A stretch of 64,000 nucleotides of DNA from Streptomyces profundus. GTDB taxonomy: Bacteria > Actinomycetota > Actinomycetes > Streptomycetales > Streptomycetaceae. Position 1 is the stretch's first letter. Each line of letters opens with the position of its first letter. The stretch is from assembly GCF_020740535.1 (NCBI RefSeq), contig NZ_CP082362.1, positions 6,011,501-6,075,500 of the forward strand, in the 5' to 3' direction. The notes beneath the pieces were generated by a model, which was given only the letters and a program-made list of their open reading frames with translations, was not told the DNA's origin and did no database searches. Positions 16,893-26,030 of this stretch are shown piece after piece. Position numbers and translations under genes: made by a program.

Positions 16893-17729
16893 ATGACGAA
16901 GATCCTTATCTCCGCCGATATGGAGGGCGCCACCGGTGTCACCTGGCCGGCCGACTGCCTGCCGGGCACCCCCGAGTGGCAGCGCTGCCGGCCGATGCTC
17001 ACCTCGGACGTCAACGCCGCCATCGCCGGCTTCCTCGCCGGCGGCGCGGACGAGGTCCTCGTCAACGAGGCGCATATGACCATGCGCAACCTGCTGCTCG
17101 AACAGCTCGACGACCGGGCCGAGTTGCTCACCGGCCGGCACAAGGACCTCAGCATGGTCGAGGGCGTCCAACACGGCGACGTGGACGGGATCGCGTTCGT
17201 CGGCTACCACACCGGAGCCGGCGCGCCCGGGGTGCTGGCCCACACCTATCTGGGGAACTCCCTCACCGGCGTCTTCGTGGACGGGGTGCGCGCCAGCGAG
17301 GGCCTGCTCAACACGCTGGTCGCCGCCGAGTACGGCACCCCCGTGGTGCTGGTCACCGGGGACGATCTGACCTGCGAGGACGCCAAGGGCTACGCCCCCG
17401 ACGCGGTGGGCGTCGCGGTCAAGGATCATGTCTCCCGCTATGCGGCGATCTGCCGCACCCCCAGCCGCACCGCGGCCGACATCACCGAGGGCGCCACCCG
17501 CGCCGCCGCCCTCGCGGTGCGGCACGCCCCGGCCGAGCCCAGGCCGCGCACCGTGGAGATCGACTTCGACGCCGAACAGCTGGCCGGCGCGGCGGCGCTG
17601 GTCCCCGGCGTGGAGCAGATCGCCGAGCGGCGCGTCGCCTACACGGCGCCCACCATGTACGAGGGAATTCGCTGCTTCAAGACGGTCACCACCATGGTGT
17701 CCGCCGCCGTGGAGGAATGGTATGGCTGA
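16893..17729 (+). CDS. M55 family D-aminopeptidase (DppA-like)
   Basis: The 278-residue protein starts MTKILISADMEGATG, the Asp/Glu zinc-binding signature of M55 peptidases. Other conserved parts are VNEAHMTMRNLL and GYHTGAGAPGVLAHT, which supply further zinc-binding histidines. DppA-type enzymes cut D-Ala peptides, for example released wall peptides. The gene overlaps the following M20 peptidase by eight bases, with GGAGGAA for the next gene inside its own end. The two are therefore one translationally coupled unit. Confidence 0.92.
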   Translation: MTKILISADMEGATGVTWPADCLPGTPEWQRCRPMLTSDVNAAIAGFLAGGADEVLVNEAHMTMRNLLLEQLDDRAELLTGRHKDLSMVEGVQHGDVDGIAFVGYHTGAGAPGVLAHTYLGNSLTGVFVDGVRASEGLLNTLVAAEYGTPVVLVTGDDLTCEDAKGYAPDAVGVAVKDHVSRYAAICRTPSRTAADITEGATRAAALAVRHAPAEPRPRTVEIDFDAEQLAGAAALVPGVEQIAERRVAYTAPTMYEGIRCFKTVTTMVSAAVEEWYG

Positions 17730-19134
17730 GCCCCAGGCCCCGACGTCCACCCAGGCCAAGGCGTCCACCGGGGCGCGGGCGCCCGTCGACGGGCCGGCGC
17801 ATGTCGACGCCCGGGCGCTGGACGAGGCGGTGCGCTTCACCTCCGAGCTGATCAGGATCGACACCACCAACCGGGGCGGCGGCGACGGGCACGAGCGCCC
17901 GGCCGCCGAGTACGTCGCCGAGCGCCTCGCCGAAGTCGGCGTCGAGCCCACGCTGTTGGAGAAGTCCCACGGCCGCACCAACGTGGTCGCGCGGATCGAG
18001 GGCAGCGACCCCTCGGCCGACGCCCTCCTCGTCCACGGCCATCTGGACGTGGTCCCGGCCGACCCCGACGAGTGGCAGGTCCACCCGTTCTCCGGTGAGA
18101 TCAGCGACGGGGTGGTCTGGGGCCGGGGCGCGGTGGACATGAAGGACGCCGACGCCATGGTCCTCGCCGTGGTGCGCGCCTGGGCCCGCGCCGGCGTGCG
18201 CCCCCGGCGCTCGGTGGTGCTGGCCTTCACCGCCGACGAGGAGGACACCGCGTCCTTCGGCTCCGGCTTCCTCGCCGAACAGCACGCCGGGCTGTTCGAC
18301 GGCTGCACCGAGTCCATCGGCGAGTCCGGCGCGTTCACCTTCCACGCCGGCGAGGGCCGCCGCCTCTACCCGCTGGCCGCCGGCGAGCGCGGCACCGCCT
18401 GGCTCACCCTCACCGCCCGGGGCCGCGCCGGACACGGCTCCAAGATCAACGCGGAGAACGCGGTCACCCGGCTGACCGCCGCCGTCACCAGGATCGGCGA
18501 ACACCGCTGGCCCGTCAGGCTCGCCCCGACCGTCCGCGCCGGGCTCACCGAGCTGGCCACCCTCCACGGGGTGCCGCTGCCCGACCTCGACGACCCGGAC
18601 CCCGAGCGGCTGGCCGCCTCGGTGGACGGGCTGCTCGCCCAGCTGGGGCCGGCCGCCGAGCTCCTCGCCCCCACCGTCCGCAACAGCGCCAACCCCACCA
18701 TGCTGGACGCCGGTTACAAGGTGAACGTGATCCCCGGCAGCGCCGGCGCCCAGGTGGACGGGCGCGTACTCCCCGGCACCGAACGGGAGTTCGCCGCGAC
18801 GTTGGACCAACTCACGGGCCCCGACGTCGACTGGGACTTCCTGCACCACGAGATCCCGCTCCAGGCACCCGTCGACGCGCCCACCTACGGCGTGCTCCGT
18901 GACGCGCTGCTGCACTTCGATCCCGAGGCGCATGTCGTCCCCTACTGCATGTCGGGCGGCACCGACGCCAAGCAGTTCTCGCGCCTCGGCGTCACCAACT
19001 ACGGCTTCATGCCGCTGCGGCTGCCCGAAGGCTTCGACTACCAGGCGATGTTCCACGGCGTCGACGAGCGGGTGCCGGTCGAGGCCCTGCACTTCGGCAC
19101 CCGTGTGCTGGACCGGGCGCTGCGCGCCCTCTGA
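17722..19134 (+). CDS. M20/M25/M40 family metallopeptidase
   Basis: The 470-residue protein is an M20 dipeptidase-type hydrolase. Zinc and catalytic residues lie in LLVHGHLDVVPAD (His and Asp), GRGAVDMKD (bridging Asp) and TADEEDTASFGS (catalytic Glu pair); the dimerisation domain begins near GRAGHGSKIN. The start at 17722 is supported by GGAGGAA at 17711. The first 30 residues are Ala/Pro/Thr-rich and not conserved. It probably completes peptide breakdown begun by the M55 enzyme. No signal peptide is seen, so it is cytosolic. Confidence 0.93.
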   Translation: MAEPQAPTSTQAKASTGARAPVDGPAHVDARALDEAVRFTSELIRIDTTNRGGGDGHERPAAEYVAERLAEVGVEPTLLEKSHGRTNVVARIEGSDPSADALLVHGHLDVVPADPDEWQVHPFSGEISDGVVWGRGAVDMKDADAMVLAVVRAWARAGVRPRRSVVLAFTADEEDTASFGSGFLAEQHAGLFDGCTESIGESGAFTFHAGEGRRLYPLAAGERGTAWLTLTARGRAGHGSKINAENAVTRLTAAVTRIGEHRWPVRLAPTVRAGLTELATLHGVPLPDLDDPDPERLAASVDGLLAQLGPAAELLAPTVRNSANPTMLDAGYKVNVIPGSAGAQVDGRVLPGTEREFAATLDQLTGPDVDWDFLHHEIPLQAPVDAPTYGVLRDALLHFDPEAHVVPYCMSGGTDAKQFSRLGVTNYGFMPLRLPEGFDYQAMFHGVDERVPVEALHFGTRVLDRALRAL

Positions 19135-19184
19135 CGCGCCATCAGCTACCGCCACACCACCGCAGACTCGGGAGGACATCGGTC

Positions 19185-21197
19185 ATGCCCCAGGCTCCGT
19201 ACGGAAGTTGGCCCTCACCCATCGACGCGGGGCTGGTCGCCCAGCACGACGGGCGCCCCGAGGCGCTGGGCGTCGTCGGCGACGAGATCTGGTGGACGGC
19301 GCCCCGCCCCGCCGAGGGCGGCAGGCGCGCGTTGCTGCGGCTGCGCCCGGGGGACGCCGCGCCGGTCTCCGTGCTGCCGGCGCCCTGGAACGTCCGCAAC
19401 CGGGTCATCGAGTACGGGGGCTTCCCCTGGGCCGGCGCGGCGCGCCCCGAGGGCGGCCCGCTGGTCGTCTTCACCGACTTCACCGACCAGCGCCTCCACG
19501 CCCTGGAGCCGGACGCCCCCGAGGGGGCGGCGCCCAGGCCGCTGACCCCGACCTCGGAGGTGGGCGGCGGGCTCCGCTGGTGCGATCCGGTGGTGGTGCC
19601 CGAACGCGACGAGGTCTGGTGCGTGCTGGAGGAGTTCACCGGGCCTGGGCCGAGCGATCTGCGCCGGCTGCTCGTCGCCGTGCCGCTGGACGGCTCGGCC
19701 GCCGAAGACCGCTCGGCGGTAAGGGAGTTGACGGACGACCGGCACCGTTTCGTCACGGGCCCTCGCCGTTCGCCCGACGGCTCCAGGATCGCCTGGCTGG
19801 CGTGGGACCACCCCAGGATGCCCTGGGACGGCACCGAGCTGCTGCTGGCCGAGGTGGCGGACGACGGCCGGCTCCGCCCGCCCCGCATCCTCGCCGGCGG
19901 CCAGGCCGAGTCCGTCACCCAGGTCGAATGGGCCTCGGACGGCGGCCTGTTGGCGCTCACCGACCGCGAGGGCTGGTGGCAGCCGCACCGGATCGATCCG
20001 GACACCGGGCAGGTGACCAACCTCTGCCAGCGGCAGGAGGAGTTCGGCGACGCGCTGTGGCGGATCGGGCTGCGCTGGATGGTCCCGCTGCCGCACGGCA
20101 CCATCGCGGTGCTGCACGGCCTCGGCACCTCGCGGCTCTCCGTGCTCGATCCGGCCACCGGCACCCTGGCGGACGCCGCCGGCCCCTGGACCGCGTGGTG
20201 GCCCACGCTGGCCGTGCACGACGAGCGCGTCATCGGCGTCGCGGCGGGACCCGACCGGGACTACGAGGTGGTCTGCCTCGACACGGCCAGCGGGCACTGT
20301 CGGGTGCTCGCCGAGCACCACGAGGACCGGGTCGACCCGGAGCACCACTCCCGGCCCGTCGCCCGCGTCTTCGCCGACCCCGAGGGGCGCGAGGTGCACG
20401 CCTGGGTGCACCCGCCGCGCCACCCCCGCTTCACCGGGCCGCCAGGCGCGGCGCCGCCCTATGTGATCTGGGCGCACGGCGGCCCCACCAGCCATGTGCC
20501 GCTCGCCCTCGACCTGGAGATCGCCTACTTCACCTCGCGCGGCATCGGCGTCGCCGAGGTCAACTACGGCGGCTCCACCGGCTACGGCCGCGCCTACCGC
20601 GAGCGGCTGCGCGGCAACTGGGGCGTGGTGGACGTGGCGGACTGCGCCGCCGTCGCCCGCGGCCTGGTCGCCGAGGGCGCGGCCGACCCGGCCAGGCTCG
20701 CCATCAGGGGCGGCAGCGCCGGCGGCTACACCACCGCCTCCTCGCTCACCGACCAGGACACCGCCGGCCTCTATGCCGCCGGCACCATCATCTATCCGCT
20801 GCTGGACATGGTCAGCTGGTCGCGGGAGGGCACCCACGACTTCGAGTCGCACTATCTGGAGTCGCTGATCGGCCCGCTGGACGAGGTGCCCGACCGGTAC
20901 CGGGAGCGTTCCCCCGTCCACCACGCCGAACGGATCGTCGCCCCCTTCGTGCTGCTCCAGGGCCTCGACGACCGGATCTGCCGGCCCGACCAGGCCGAAC
21001 GGCTGCTGGCGGCCGTGGCGGGCGGCGGCGTGCCGCACGCGTATCTGAGCTTTGCCGGCGAGGGTCACGGCTTCCGCCGCGCGGCCACCATCGAACGTGC
21101 CCTTGAGGCCGAACTCGCCCTCTACGTCCACGCGTTCGGGCTGGAGAGGGACGACGTCCCACCGCTGGACCTCGACGGTGGCAGGGAGTCACGATGA
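19185..21197 (+). CDS. S9 family peptidase (prolyl oligopeptidase type)
   Basis: The 670-residue protein has an N-terminal seven-bladed propeller region (about residues 1-410) and a C-terminal alpha/beta-hydrolase domain. The nucleophile is Ser511 in GGSAGGYTTA, preceded by the oxyanion segment YVIWAHGGPTSH. The acid lies in LQGLDDRIC and the histidine in GEGHGFRR. It cleaves short peptides, often after proline, in the cytosol. It follows the M20 gene by 50 bases and its stop overlaps the DinB start (ATGA). The order M55-M20-S9 suggests a peptide-scavenging operon. Confidence 0.92.
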   Translation: MPQAPYGSWPSPIDAGLVAQHDGRPEALGVVGDEIWWTAPRPAEGGRRALLRLRPGDAAPVSVLPAPWNVRNRVIEYGGFPWAGAARPEGGPLVVFTDFTDQRLHALEPDAPEGAAPRPLTPTSEVGGGLRWCDPVVVPERDEVWCVLEEFTGPGPSDLRRLLVAVPLDGSAAEDRSAVRELTDDRHRFVTGPRRSPDGSRIAWLAWDHPRMPWDGTELLLAEVADDGRLRPPRILAGGQAESVTQVEWASDGGLLALTDREGWWQPHRIDPDTGQVTNLCQRQEEFGDALWRIGLRWMVPLPHGTIAVLHGLGTSRLSVLDPATGTLADAAGPWTAWWPTLAVHDERVIGVAAGPDRDYEVVCLDTASGHCRVLAEHHEDRVDPEHHSRPVARVFADPEGREVHAWVHPPRHPRFTGPPGAAPPYVIWAHGGPTSHVPLALDLEIAYFTSRGIGVAEVNYGGSTGYGRAYRERLRGNWGVVDVADCAAVARGLVAEGAADPARLAIRGGSAGGYTTASSLTDQDTAGLYAAGTIIYPLLDMVSWSREGTHDFESHYLESLIGPLDEVPDRYRERSPVHHAERIVAPFVLLQGLDDRICRPDQAERLLAAVAGGGVPHAYLSFAGEGHGFRRAATIERALEAELALYVHAFGLERDDVPPLDLDGGRESR

Positions 21198-21703
21198 CGG
21201 AAGGACCCGGCCGGGAGATCACCGACCCCCGCGCCCTGCTGATCGGCTACCTGGACGCCTGCCGAAGGGCGCTCTGGGACAAGCTGTCCGGGCTCGACGA
21301 GGAGGAACTCGGCACCGCCAGGGTGCCATCGGCCTGGACCCCGGCCCAACTGGTCTGGCATCTCACGCTGATGGAGCGCCGCTGGCTGGTCTGGGGCTTT
21401 CGCGCGGAGCCGGTCGACGGCCCCTGGGACGACCATGACGCGGACGGGCGCTGGACGCTGCCCGAGGGAATCACCGTGGCCGAACTGCGCCGCCGCTACT
21501 GGGAGCAGGCCGAACGTTCCCGACAGGCCATCGGCGACGCCGAGCTGACCGAACGCGCGGCGATCGGTGGACGGTTCGACGGCACGGCGGAGACCCCACC
21601 CACGCTGGGCTGGATCCTCCTCCACCTCCTCCAGGAGTACGCACGTCACCTCGGCCACCTGGACGTCTCCCGGGAGCTGGCGGACGGCACCGTGGGGGAG
21701 TGA
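21194..21703 (+). CDS. DinB family protein (DUF664)
   Basis: The 169-residue protein is a four-helix-bundle DinB/YfiT-like protein. Metal-ligand histidines are expected at LVWHLTLMERRW and in the C-terminal LLHLLQEYARHLGHLD segment. In actinomycetes this fold includes thiol-dependent (mycothiol) S-transferases, but no substrate can be assigned. Its start overlaps the S9 stop by four bases, so it is translated with the peptidase operon. Confidence 0.85.
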   Translation: MTEGPGREITDPRALLIGYLDACRRALWDKLSGLDEEELGTARVPSAWTPAQLVWHLTLMERRWLVWGFRAEPVDGPWDDHDADGRWTLPEGITVAELRRRYWEQAERSRQAIGDAELTERAAIGGRFDGTAETPPTLGWILLHLLQEYARHLGHLDVSRELADGTVGE

Positions 21704-21814
21704 GGCCGCCGGATGGTCGCGGCGATCACCCGAATGGCGCAGACGGGGTGGAGCGGGGAGCATGGTGTGGAGGCATGAGAACCATCCAACCGAATCTTCG
21801 AGGAGGGACCCCTC

Positions 21815-22231
21815 ATGACCATCGCCGCGGACATCATGAACCCCGGCGCGCAGTGGATTCCCGCCACCGAGAGCCTCGACCGGGGCGCGCAGCTGATGCG
21901 CGAGCTGGACGTGGGCGCCCTGCCGGTGAGCGATGTCGACGAACGCCTCTGCGGGATCGTCACCGACCGTGACATCGTGGTGCGGGTGGTGGCCGCCGGC
22001 CGCGATCCGGGCAAGGTCACGGCCGGGGAGCTGTGCCAGGGCACCCCGCGCTGGATCAACACCATGGCCGACGTGGACGAGGTGCTCGCCGAGATGGAGA
22101 CGCACCAGATCCGCCGCCTGCCGGTGATCGACGAGAACAAGCGCCTGGCCGGAATGATCAGCGAGGCCGACCTGGCCCGTGTGCTGAGCGACGACCAGCT
22201 CGCCGAGTTCGTCGAGCGCGTCTACGCCTGA
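21815..22231 (+). CDS. CBS domain protein
   Basis: The 138-residue protein consists of two CBS motifs (about residues 8-65 and 72-128), with GIVTDRDIVVR and RRLPVIDENKRLAGMIS as the conserved halves. Such stand-alone pairs bind adenosyl nucleotides and act as energy or stress sensors. GAGGAGGGA is a strong ribosome site. No enzymatic domain is present. Confidence 0.9.
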   Translation: MTIAADIMNPGAQWIPATESLDRGAQLMRELDVGALPVSDVDERLCGIVTDRDIVVRVVAAGRDPGKVTAGELCQGTPRWINTMADVDEVLAEMETHQIRRLPVIDENKRLAGMISEADLARVLSDDQLAEFVERVYA

Positions 22232-22304
22232 GCGTCCACCCGGGCGGTCGTCCCCCTTCCCGGCTCGGCGGGCGGACGGCCGCCTTCGCTCTCATCCTGG
22301 GGAC

Positions 22305-22529
22305 ATGACGACCAGGACGAGAGCCCCACGGACCAACGAGTTCTTCACTCCCGGCCGGATCATCATGCTGGTGATCGCCGTGGTGACGTTGATCTTCATC
22401 TTCGGCAACACCCGCCAGACCCGGATCAGGCTGTTGATCCCCGAGGTCACCATGCCGCTGTGGCTGGCGCTGCTCTTCACCCTCGCCATCGGCGCCCTCT
22501 GCGGCGTCTACGCCGCCAGGCGCCGCTGA
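22305..22529 (+). CDS. Small LapA-like (DUF1049) membrane protein
   Basis: The 74-residue protein has two predicted transmembrane helices (about residues 18-34 and 49-70) joined by NTRQTRIRLLIPEVTMPL, the usual LapA/DUF1049 pattern, and ends in positively charged AARRR. GGGGAC precedes the ATG. The function is unknown; related Escherichia coli LapA takes part in lipopolysaccharide assembly, which does not apply to a Gram-positive cell. Confidence 0.75.
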   Translation: MTTRTRAPRTNEFFTPGRIIMLVIAVVTLIFIFGNTRQTRIRLLIPEVTMPLWLALLFTLAIGALCGVYAARRR

Positions 22530-22815
22530 ACGCGCCTGTTCGGTCGCGCCCACACCCGCTCGGGCAGTTTCCGCGCGTCCGGGCCCGGAGCGGGCGGGGT
22601 ACCGGTGTGAAACGGGCGAGCCGGGCGGCACTCCCGCCTCTCCATGCGCCCCTGAACTGCGCTGTCCGCCCGCCGTCCACGGCGGAGAACGGGCACAACC
22701 GGGCATGATCTCCGGGGACGGCACCCTGTTCCACCGCGCTTTCCGACGGTACAAATCTCCGTACGGGCCCATCCGGGCACACAGCTGGGAGAGACCGGAC
22801 CGTCGTGGAGGCAGA

Positions 22816-23577
22816 GTGACCGCGGTAGAGCGTCAGCGCGCCATCGTCAGAGCGGCGCGCCGCGCGGGCTCCGTCGAGGTCGCGGAGCTGGCCAAGGAGT
22901 TGCGGGTGGCACGGGAAACCGTCCGCCGCGACCTGCGGGTGCTGGAGGCGCACGGACTGCTGCGCCGCACCCACGGCGGCGCCTACCCGGTGGAGAGCGC
23001 CGGGTTCGAGACCACCCTGGCCGCGCGCTCCACCCGCCATGTGCCGGAGAAACGGCGTATCGCGGCGGCGGCGGCCGAGCTGGTCGGCGACGCCGAGACC
23101 ATCTTCGTCGATGAGGGCTACACCCCGCAGCTGATCGCCGAATGCCTGCCGCGTGACCGCCGACTCACCCTGGTCACCGCCTCGTTGGCGGTGGCCAGCT
23201 CGATGGCGCAGGTCAGCGAGTTCTCCGTGCTGCTGCTCGGTGGCCGGGTCCGGGAGGCGACGCTGGCCACGGTGGACAGCTGGACCACCAAGATGCTCGC
23301 CGGCTTCGTGATCGACCTGGGCTTCATCGGCGCCAACAGCATCTCCAGGGAACACGGCCTCACCACCCCCGACCCGGCCGTCGCCGAGGTGAAACGGCAG
23401 GCGGTGCTGGCCTCCAGGCGCCGCGTGTTCGCCGGCATCCACACCAAGTTCGGCGCCGCCAGCTTCTGCCGGTTCGCCGAGATCTCCGACCTCGACACCA
23501 TCGTCACCAGCGTGCGCCTCCCGGCCGCCGAGGCCCACCGCTACCTCCATCAGGGGCCCCAGGTCATCCGCGTCTGA
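22816..23577 (+). CDS. DeoR family transcriptional regulator
   Basis: The 253-residue protein has an N-terminal DeoR winged helix (VEVAELAKELRVARETVRRDLRVLEAHGLLRRTHGGA) and a C-terminal DeoRC sugar-phosphate sensor domain (FVDEGYT, LVTASL, LLLGGRVR, GANSIS). GTG at 22816 is chosen for the GGAG six bases upstream and family length; the frame is open to 22705. It stands 91 bases before a polyol ABC operon on the same strand and is the likely regulator of that operon in response to a phosphorylated or free polyol intermediate. Confidence 0.9.
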   Translation: MTAVERQRAIVRAARRAGSVEVAELAKELRVARETVRRDLRVLEAHGLLRRTHGGAYPVESAGFETTLAARSTRHVPEKRRIAAAAAELVGDAETIFVDEGYTPQLIAECLPRDRRLTLVTASLAVASSMAQVSEFSVLLLGGRVREATLATVDSWTTKMLAGFVIDLGFIGANSISREHGLTTPDPAVAEVKRQAVLASRRRVFAGIHTKFGAASFCRFAEISDLDTIVTSVRLPAAEAHRYLHQGPQVIRV

Positions 23578-23668
23578 CCCAACCGACCCCAACCGACCCG
23601 AACCGTGCCCACCCGCCGAGCGGGTGGGGTGATCCCGCACGGCTTCCACCACCTCAGGAGTACCCCCC

Positions 23669-25024
23669 ATGTCCCTTTCGTCCCGACGCACCCGGTGCGC
23701 CCTGGCCGTCGCCACGGCGGCCGGAATGCTGGTCACCTCCTGCTCCGGAGCCGGCGGCTCCGGCTCGTCGGACGGCGACTCCATCAACGTGCTGATGGTC
23801 AACAACCCCCAGATGACCCAACTCCAGCAGCTGACGGCCGAGCACTTCACCGAAGAGACCGGCATCGAGGTCAACTTCACCGTCCTGCCGGAGAACGAGG
23901 TCAGGGACAAGATCAGCCAGGACTTCGCCAACCAGTCAGGTCAGTACGACGTCGCCACCATCTCCAACTACGAGACACCCATCTACGCCGGCAACGACTG
24001 GCTGCACACGCTCGACGACTACCTCGCCGACGACGCCGACTACGCCGTGGACGACATCCTGGAACCCATCCAGACCTCCCTCACCGGCGAGGACGGCAGC
24101 GTCTACGCCCAGCCGTTCTACGGCGAGTCGTCGTTCCTGATGTACCGCACCGACGTGTTCGAGGAACACGGGCTGACCATGCCGGACCGGCCCACCTGGA
24201 CCGAGGTCGCCGACTTCGCCGCCCAGATCGACGGCGCCGAGGCCGACATGAAGGGCATCTGCCTCCGCGGGCTGCCCGGTTGGGGCGAGGTCATCGCGCC
24301 GCTGACCACCGTCGTCAACACGTTCGGCGGCACCTGGTTCGACGCCGACTGGGAAGCCAGGCTCACCGACCCCGAGTTCGTCGAGGCGGTCCAGTTCTAT
24401 GTCGAACTGGTCCGTGAGCACGGGGAGTCGGGCGCCGCCCAGGCCGGCTACGCCGAATGCCTCAACAACATGGTCCAGGGCAACACCGCCATGTGGTACG
24501 ACGCCACCGCCGGGGCCGGCTCCCTGGAGGCCGAGGACTCGCCGGTGCGCGGCCAGATCGGCTATGTCGCGGCGCCCGTCGAACAGACCGAGAGCTCCGG
24601 CTGGCTCTACACCTGGGCCTGGGGCGTCCAGAAGGCGTCCGACAACGCCGACGCCGCCTGGGAGTTCATCTCCTGGGCGTCCGGCACCGAGTACGAGGAG
24701 CTCGTCGGCGAGACCCTCGGCTGGGAGAACGTGCCGGCCGGCAAGCGCTCCTCCACCTACGACAACCCCGACTACCAGCAGGCCGCGGGGGCGTTCTACG
24801 AGGTGACCAGGAACGCCATCAACGAGGCCGACCCGATCAGCCCCGGCGTGCAGGAACGCCCGGCGCCCGGCGTGCAGTTCGTCGGCATCCCCGAGTTCGC
24901 CGACCTCGGCACCCGCGTCTCCCAGGAGATCAGCGGCGCCATCGCGGGACAGCAGAGCGTCGAGGACGCCCTGGCCGCGTCCCAGCGGCTCGCCGACGAG
25001 GTCGCGGAGAGGTACCGCGGCTGA
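23669..25024 (+). CDS. Polyol/sugar ABC transporter substrate-binding lipoprotein
   Basis: The 451-residue protein has a lipoprotein signal peptide with lipobox LVTSC (Cys about residue 25), then a Ser/Gly linker and a family 1 extracellular solute-binding fold. CLRGLPGWGE and TFGGTWFDADW are hallmarks of the SmoE/mannitol-sorbitol binding subgroup. It captures the substrate at the outer membrane face and passes it to the two permeases encoded next. With the adjacent zinc dehydrogenase and DeoR regulator, a polyol such as sorbitol or mannitol is the likely ligand. Confidence 0.92.
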   Translation: MSLSSRRTRCALAVATAAGMLVTSCSGAGGSGSSDGDSINVLMVNNPQMTQLQQLTAEHFTEETGIEVNFTVLPENEVRDKISQDFANQSGQYDVATISNYETPIYAGNDWLHTLDDYLADDADYAVDDILEPIQTSLTGEDGSVYAQPFYGESSFLMYRTDVFEEHGLTMPDRPTWTEVADFAAQIDGAEADMKGICLRGLPGWGEVIAPLTTVVNTFGGTWFDADWEARLTDPEFVEAVQFYVELVREHGESGAAQAGYAECLNNMVQGNTAMWYDATAGAGSLEAEDSPVRGQIGYVAAPVEQTESSGWLYTWAWGVQKASDNADAAWEFISWASGTEYEELVGETLGWENVPAGKRSSTYDNPDYQQAAGAFYEVTRNAINEADPISPGVQERPAPGVQFVGIPEFADLGTRVSQEISGAIAGQQSVEDALAASQRLADEVAERYRG

Positions 25025-25070
25025 TGACCACCACCCTCCGAAGCGCCCACCCCGCAAGGGCGGTGGGCCG

Positions 25071-26030
25071 GTGACCACGACCGCGCACGACGCCGTCGGG
25101 CCGCGCCGTCCCCAGGGGACGGCGGCCCGCGGCCGGAGCCGGGCCAGGGCCTGGTCCACCAGGGCGCCGCTGCTGCCCGCCCTGGTGTTCCTCATCCTGG
25201 TCACCCAACTCCCGTTCGCCGCGACCCTGGTGATCTCGCTCTTCGAGTGGAACGCCCTCTACCCCGACGAACGGGCCTTCACCGGGTTCGACAACTACGA
25301 CACGGTGCTCGGCGAAGCCAGCCTGCGGCGCGCCGTGTTCACCACGGCGCTGCTCACCGCCACGGTGGTCATCGTCAGCCTGCTGCTGGGGCTCGCCCTG
25401 GCTCTGCTGCTCGACCGCCGCTTCCGGGGACGCGGCCTCGTCCGCACCATGACCATCACCCCGTTCCTGCTGGTCCCCGTCGCCGCCGCGCTGATGTGGA
25501 AGCATCTGCTGTTCAACCCCGAATACGGCCTGCTCAACGGCATGTTGGCGAAGTTCGGCGACCTGTTCGGCTTCACCGCGCCCCAGCCGGACTGGATATC
25601 GGAGATGCCGCTGCTGGCCGTCGAGGTCTCGCTGATCTGGCAGTGGACCCCGTTCATGATGCTGATCCTGCTCGCCGGACTACAGAGCCGACCGCCCGAA
25701 CTCGCCGAGGCGGCCAGGATCGACGGCGCGGGCGACTGGCAGATCTTCCGCTACCTCACGCTGCCGCACCTGCGGCGCTACCTCGAACTCGGCGCCCTGC
25801 TCGGCTCGATCTACATCGTGCAGAACTTCGACGCCGTCTTCACCCTCACCGGCGGCGCCCTGGACACCGCCAACCTCCCCTATGTCATCTACCGCGAGTT
25901 CTACCAGGCGCAGGACTACGGCGTGGCCTCGGCGGCCGGCGTGCTGGTGGTGCTCGGCTCCATCGCCATCGCCGTGTTCGCGCTGCGCGTGGTGTCCTCG
26001 CTCTTCCGAGAGGAGGGCAGCCGAGGATGA
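25071..26030 (+). CDS. Polyol ABC transporter permease (MalF type)
   Basis: The 319-residue protein has six predicted membrane helices after a charged, Arg-rich N-terminus. The EAA loop is ELAEAARIDGAGDWQIFRYLTLPHL, which docks the ATPase. The GTG start at 25071 overlaps the stop of a 16-codon frame (ATG at 25024, TGA at 25072-25074) that itself begins on the last bases of the lipoprotein gene. This mini-frame may simply keep ribosomes on the message. No ATPase gene is in the operon, so the shared MsiK-type ATPase is probably used. Confidence 0.92.
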   Translation: MTTTAHDAVGPRRPQGTAARGRSRARAWSTRAPLLPALVFLILVTQLPFAATLVISLFEWNALYPDERAFTGFDNYDTVLGEASLRRAVFTTALLTATVVIVSLLLGLALALLLDRRFRGRGLVRTMTITPFLLVPVAAALMWKHLLFNPEYGLLNGMLAKFGDLFGFTAPQPDWISEMPLLAVEVSLIWQWTPFMMLILLAGLQSRPPELAEAARIDGAGDWQIFRYLTLPHLRRYLELGALLGSIYIVQNFDAVFTLTGGALDTANLPYVIYREFYQAQDYGVASAAGVLVVLGSIAIAVFALRVVSSLFREEGSRG

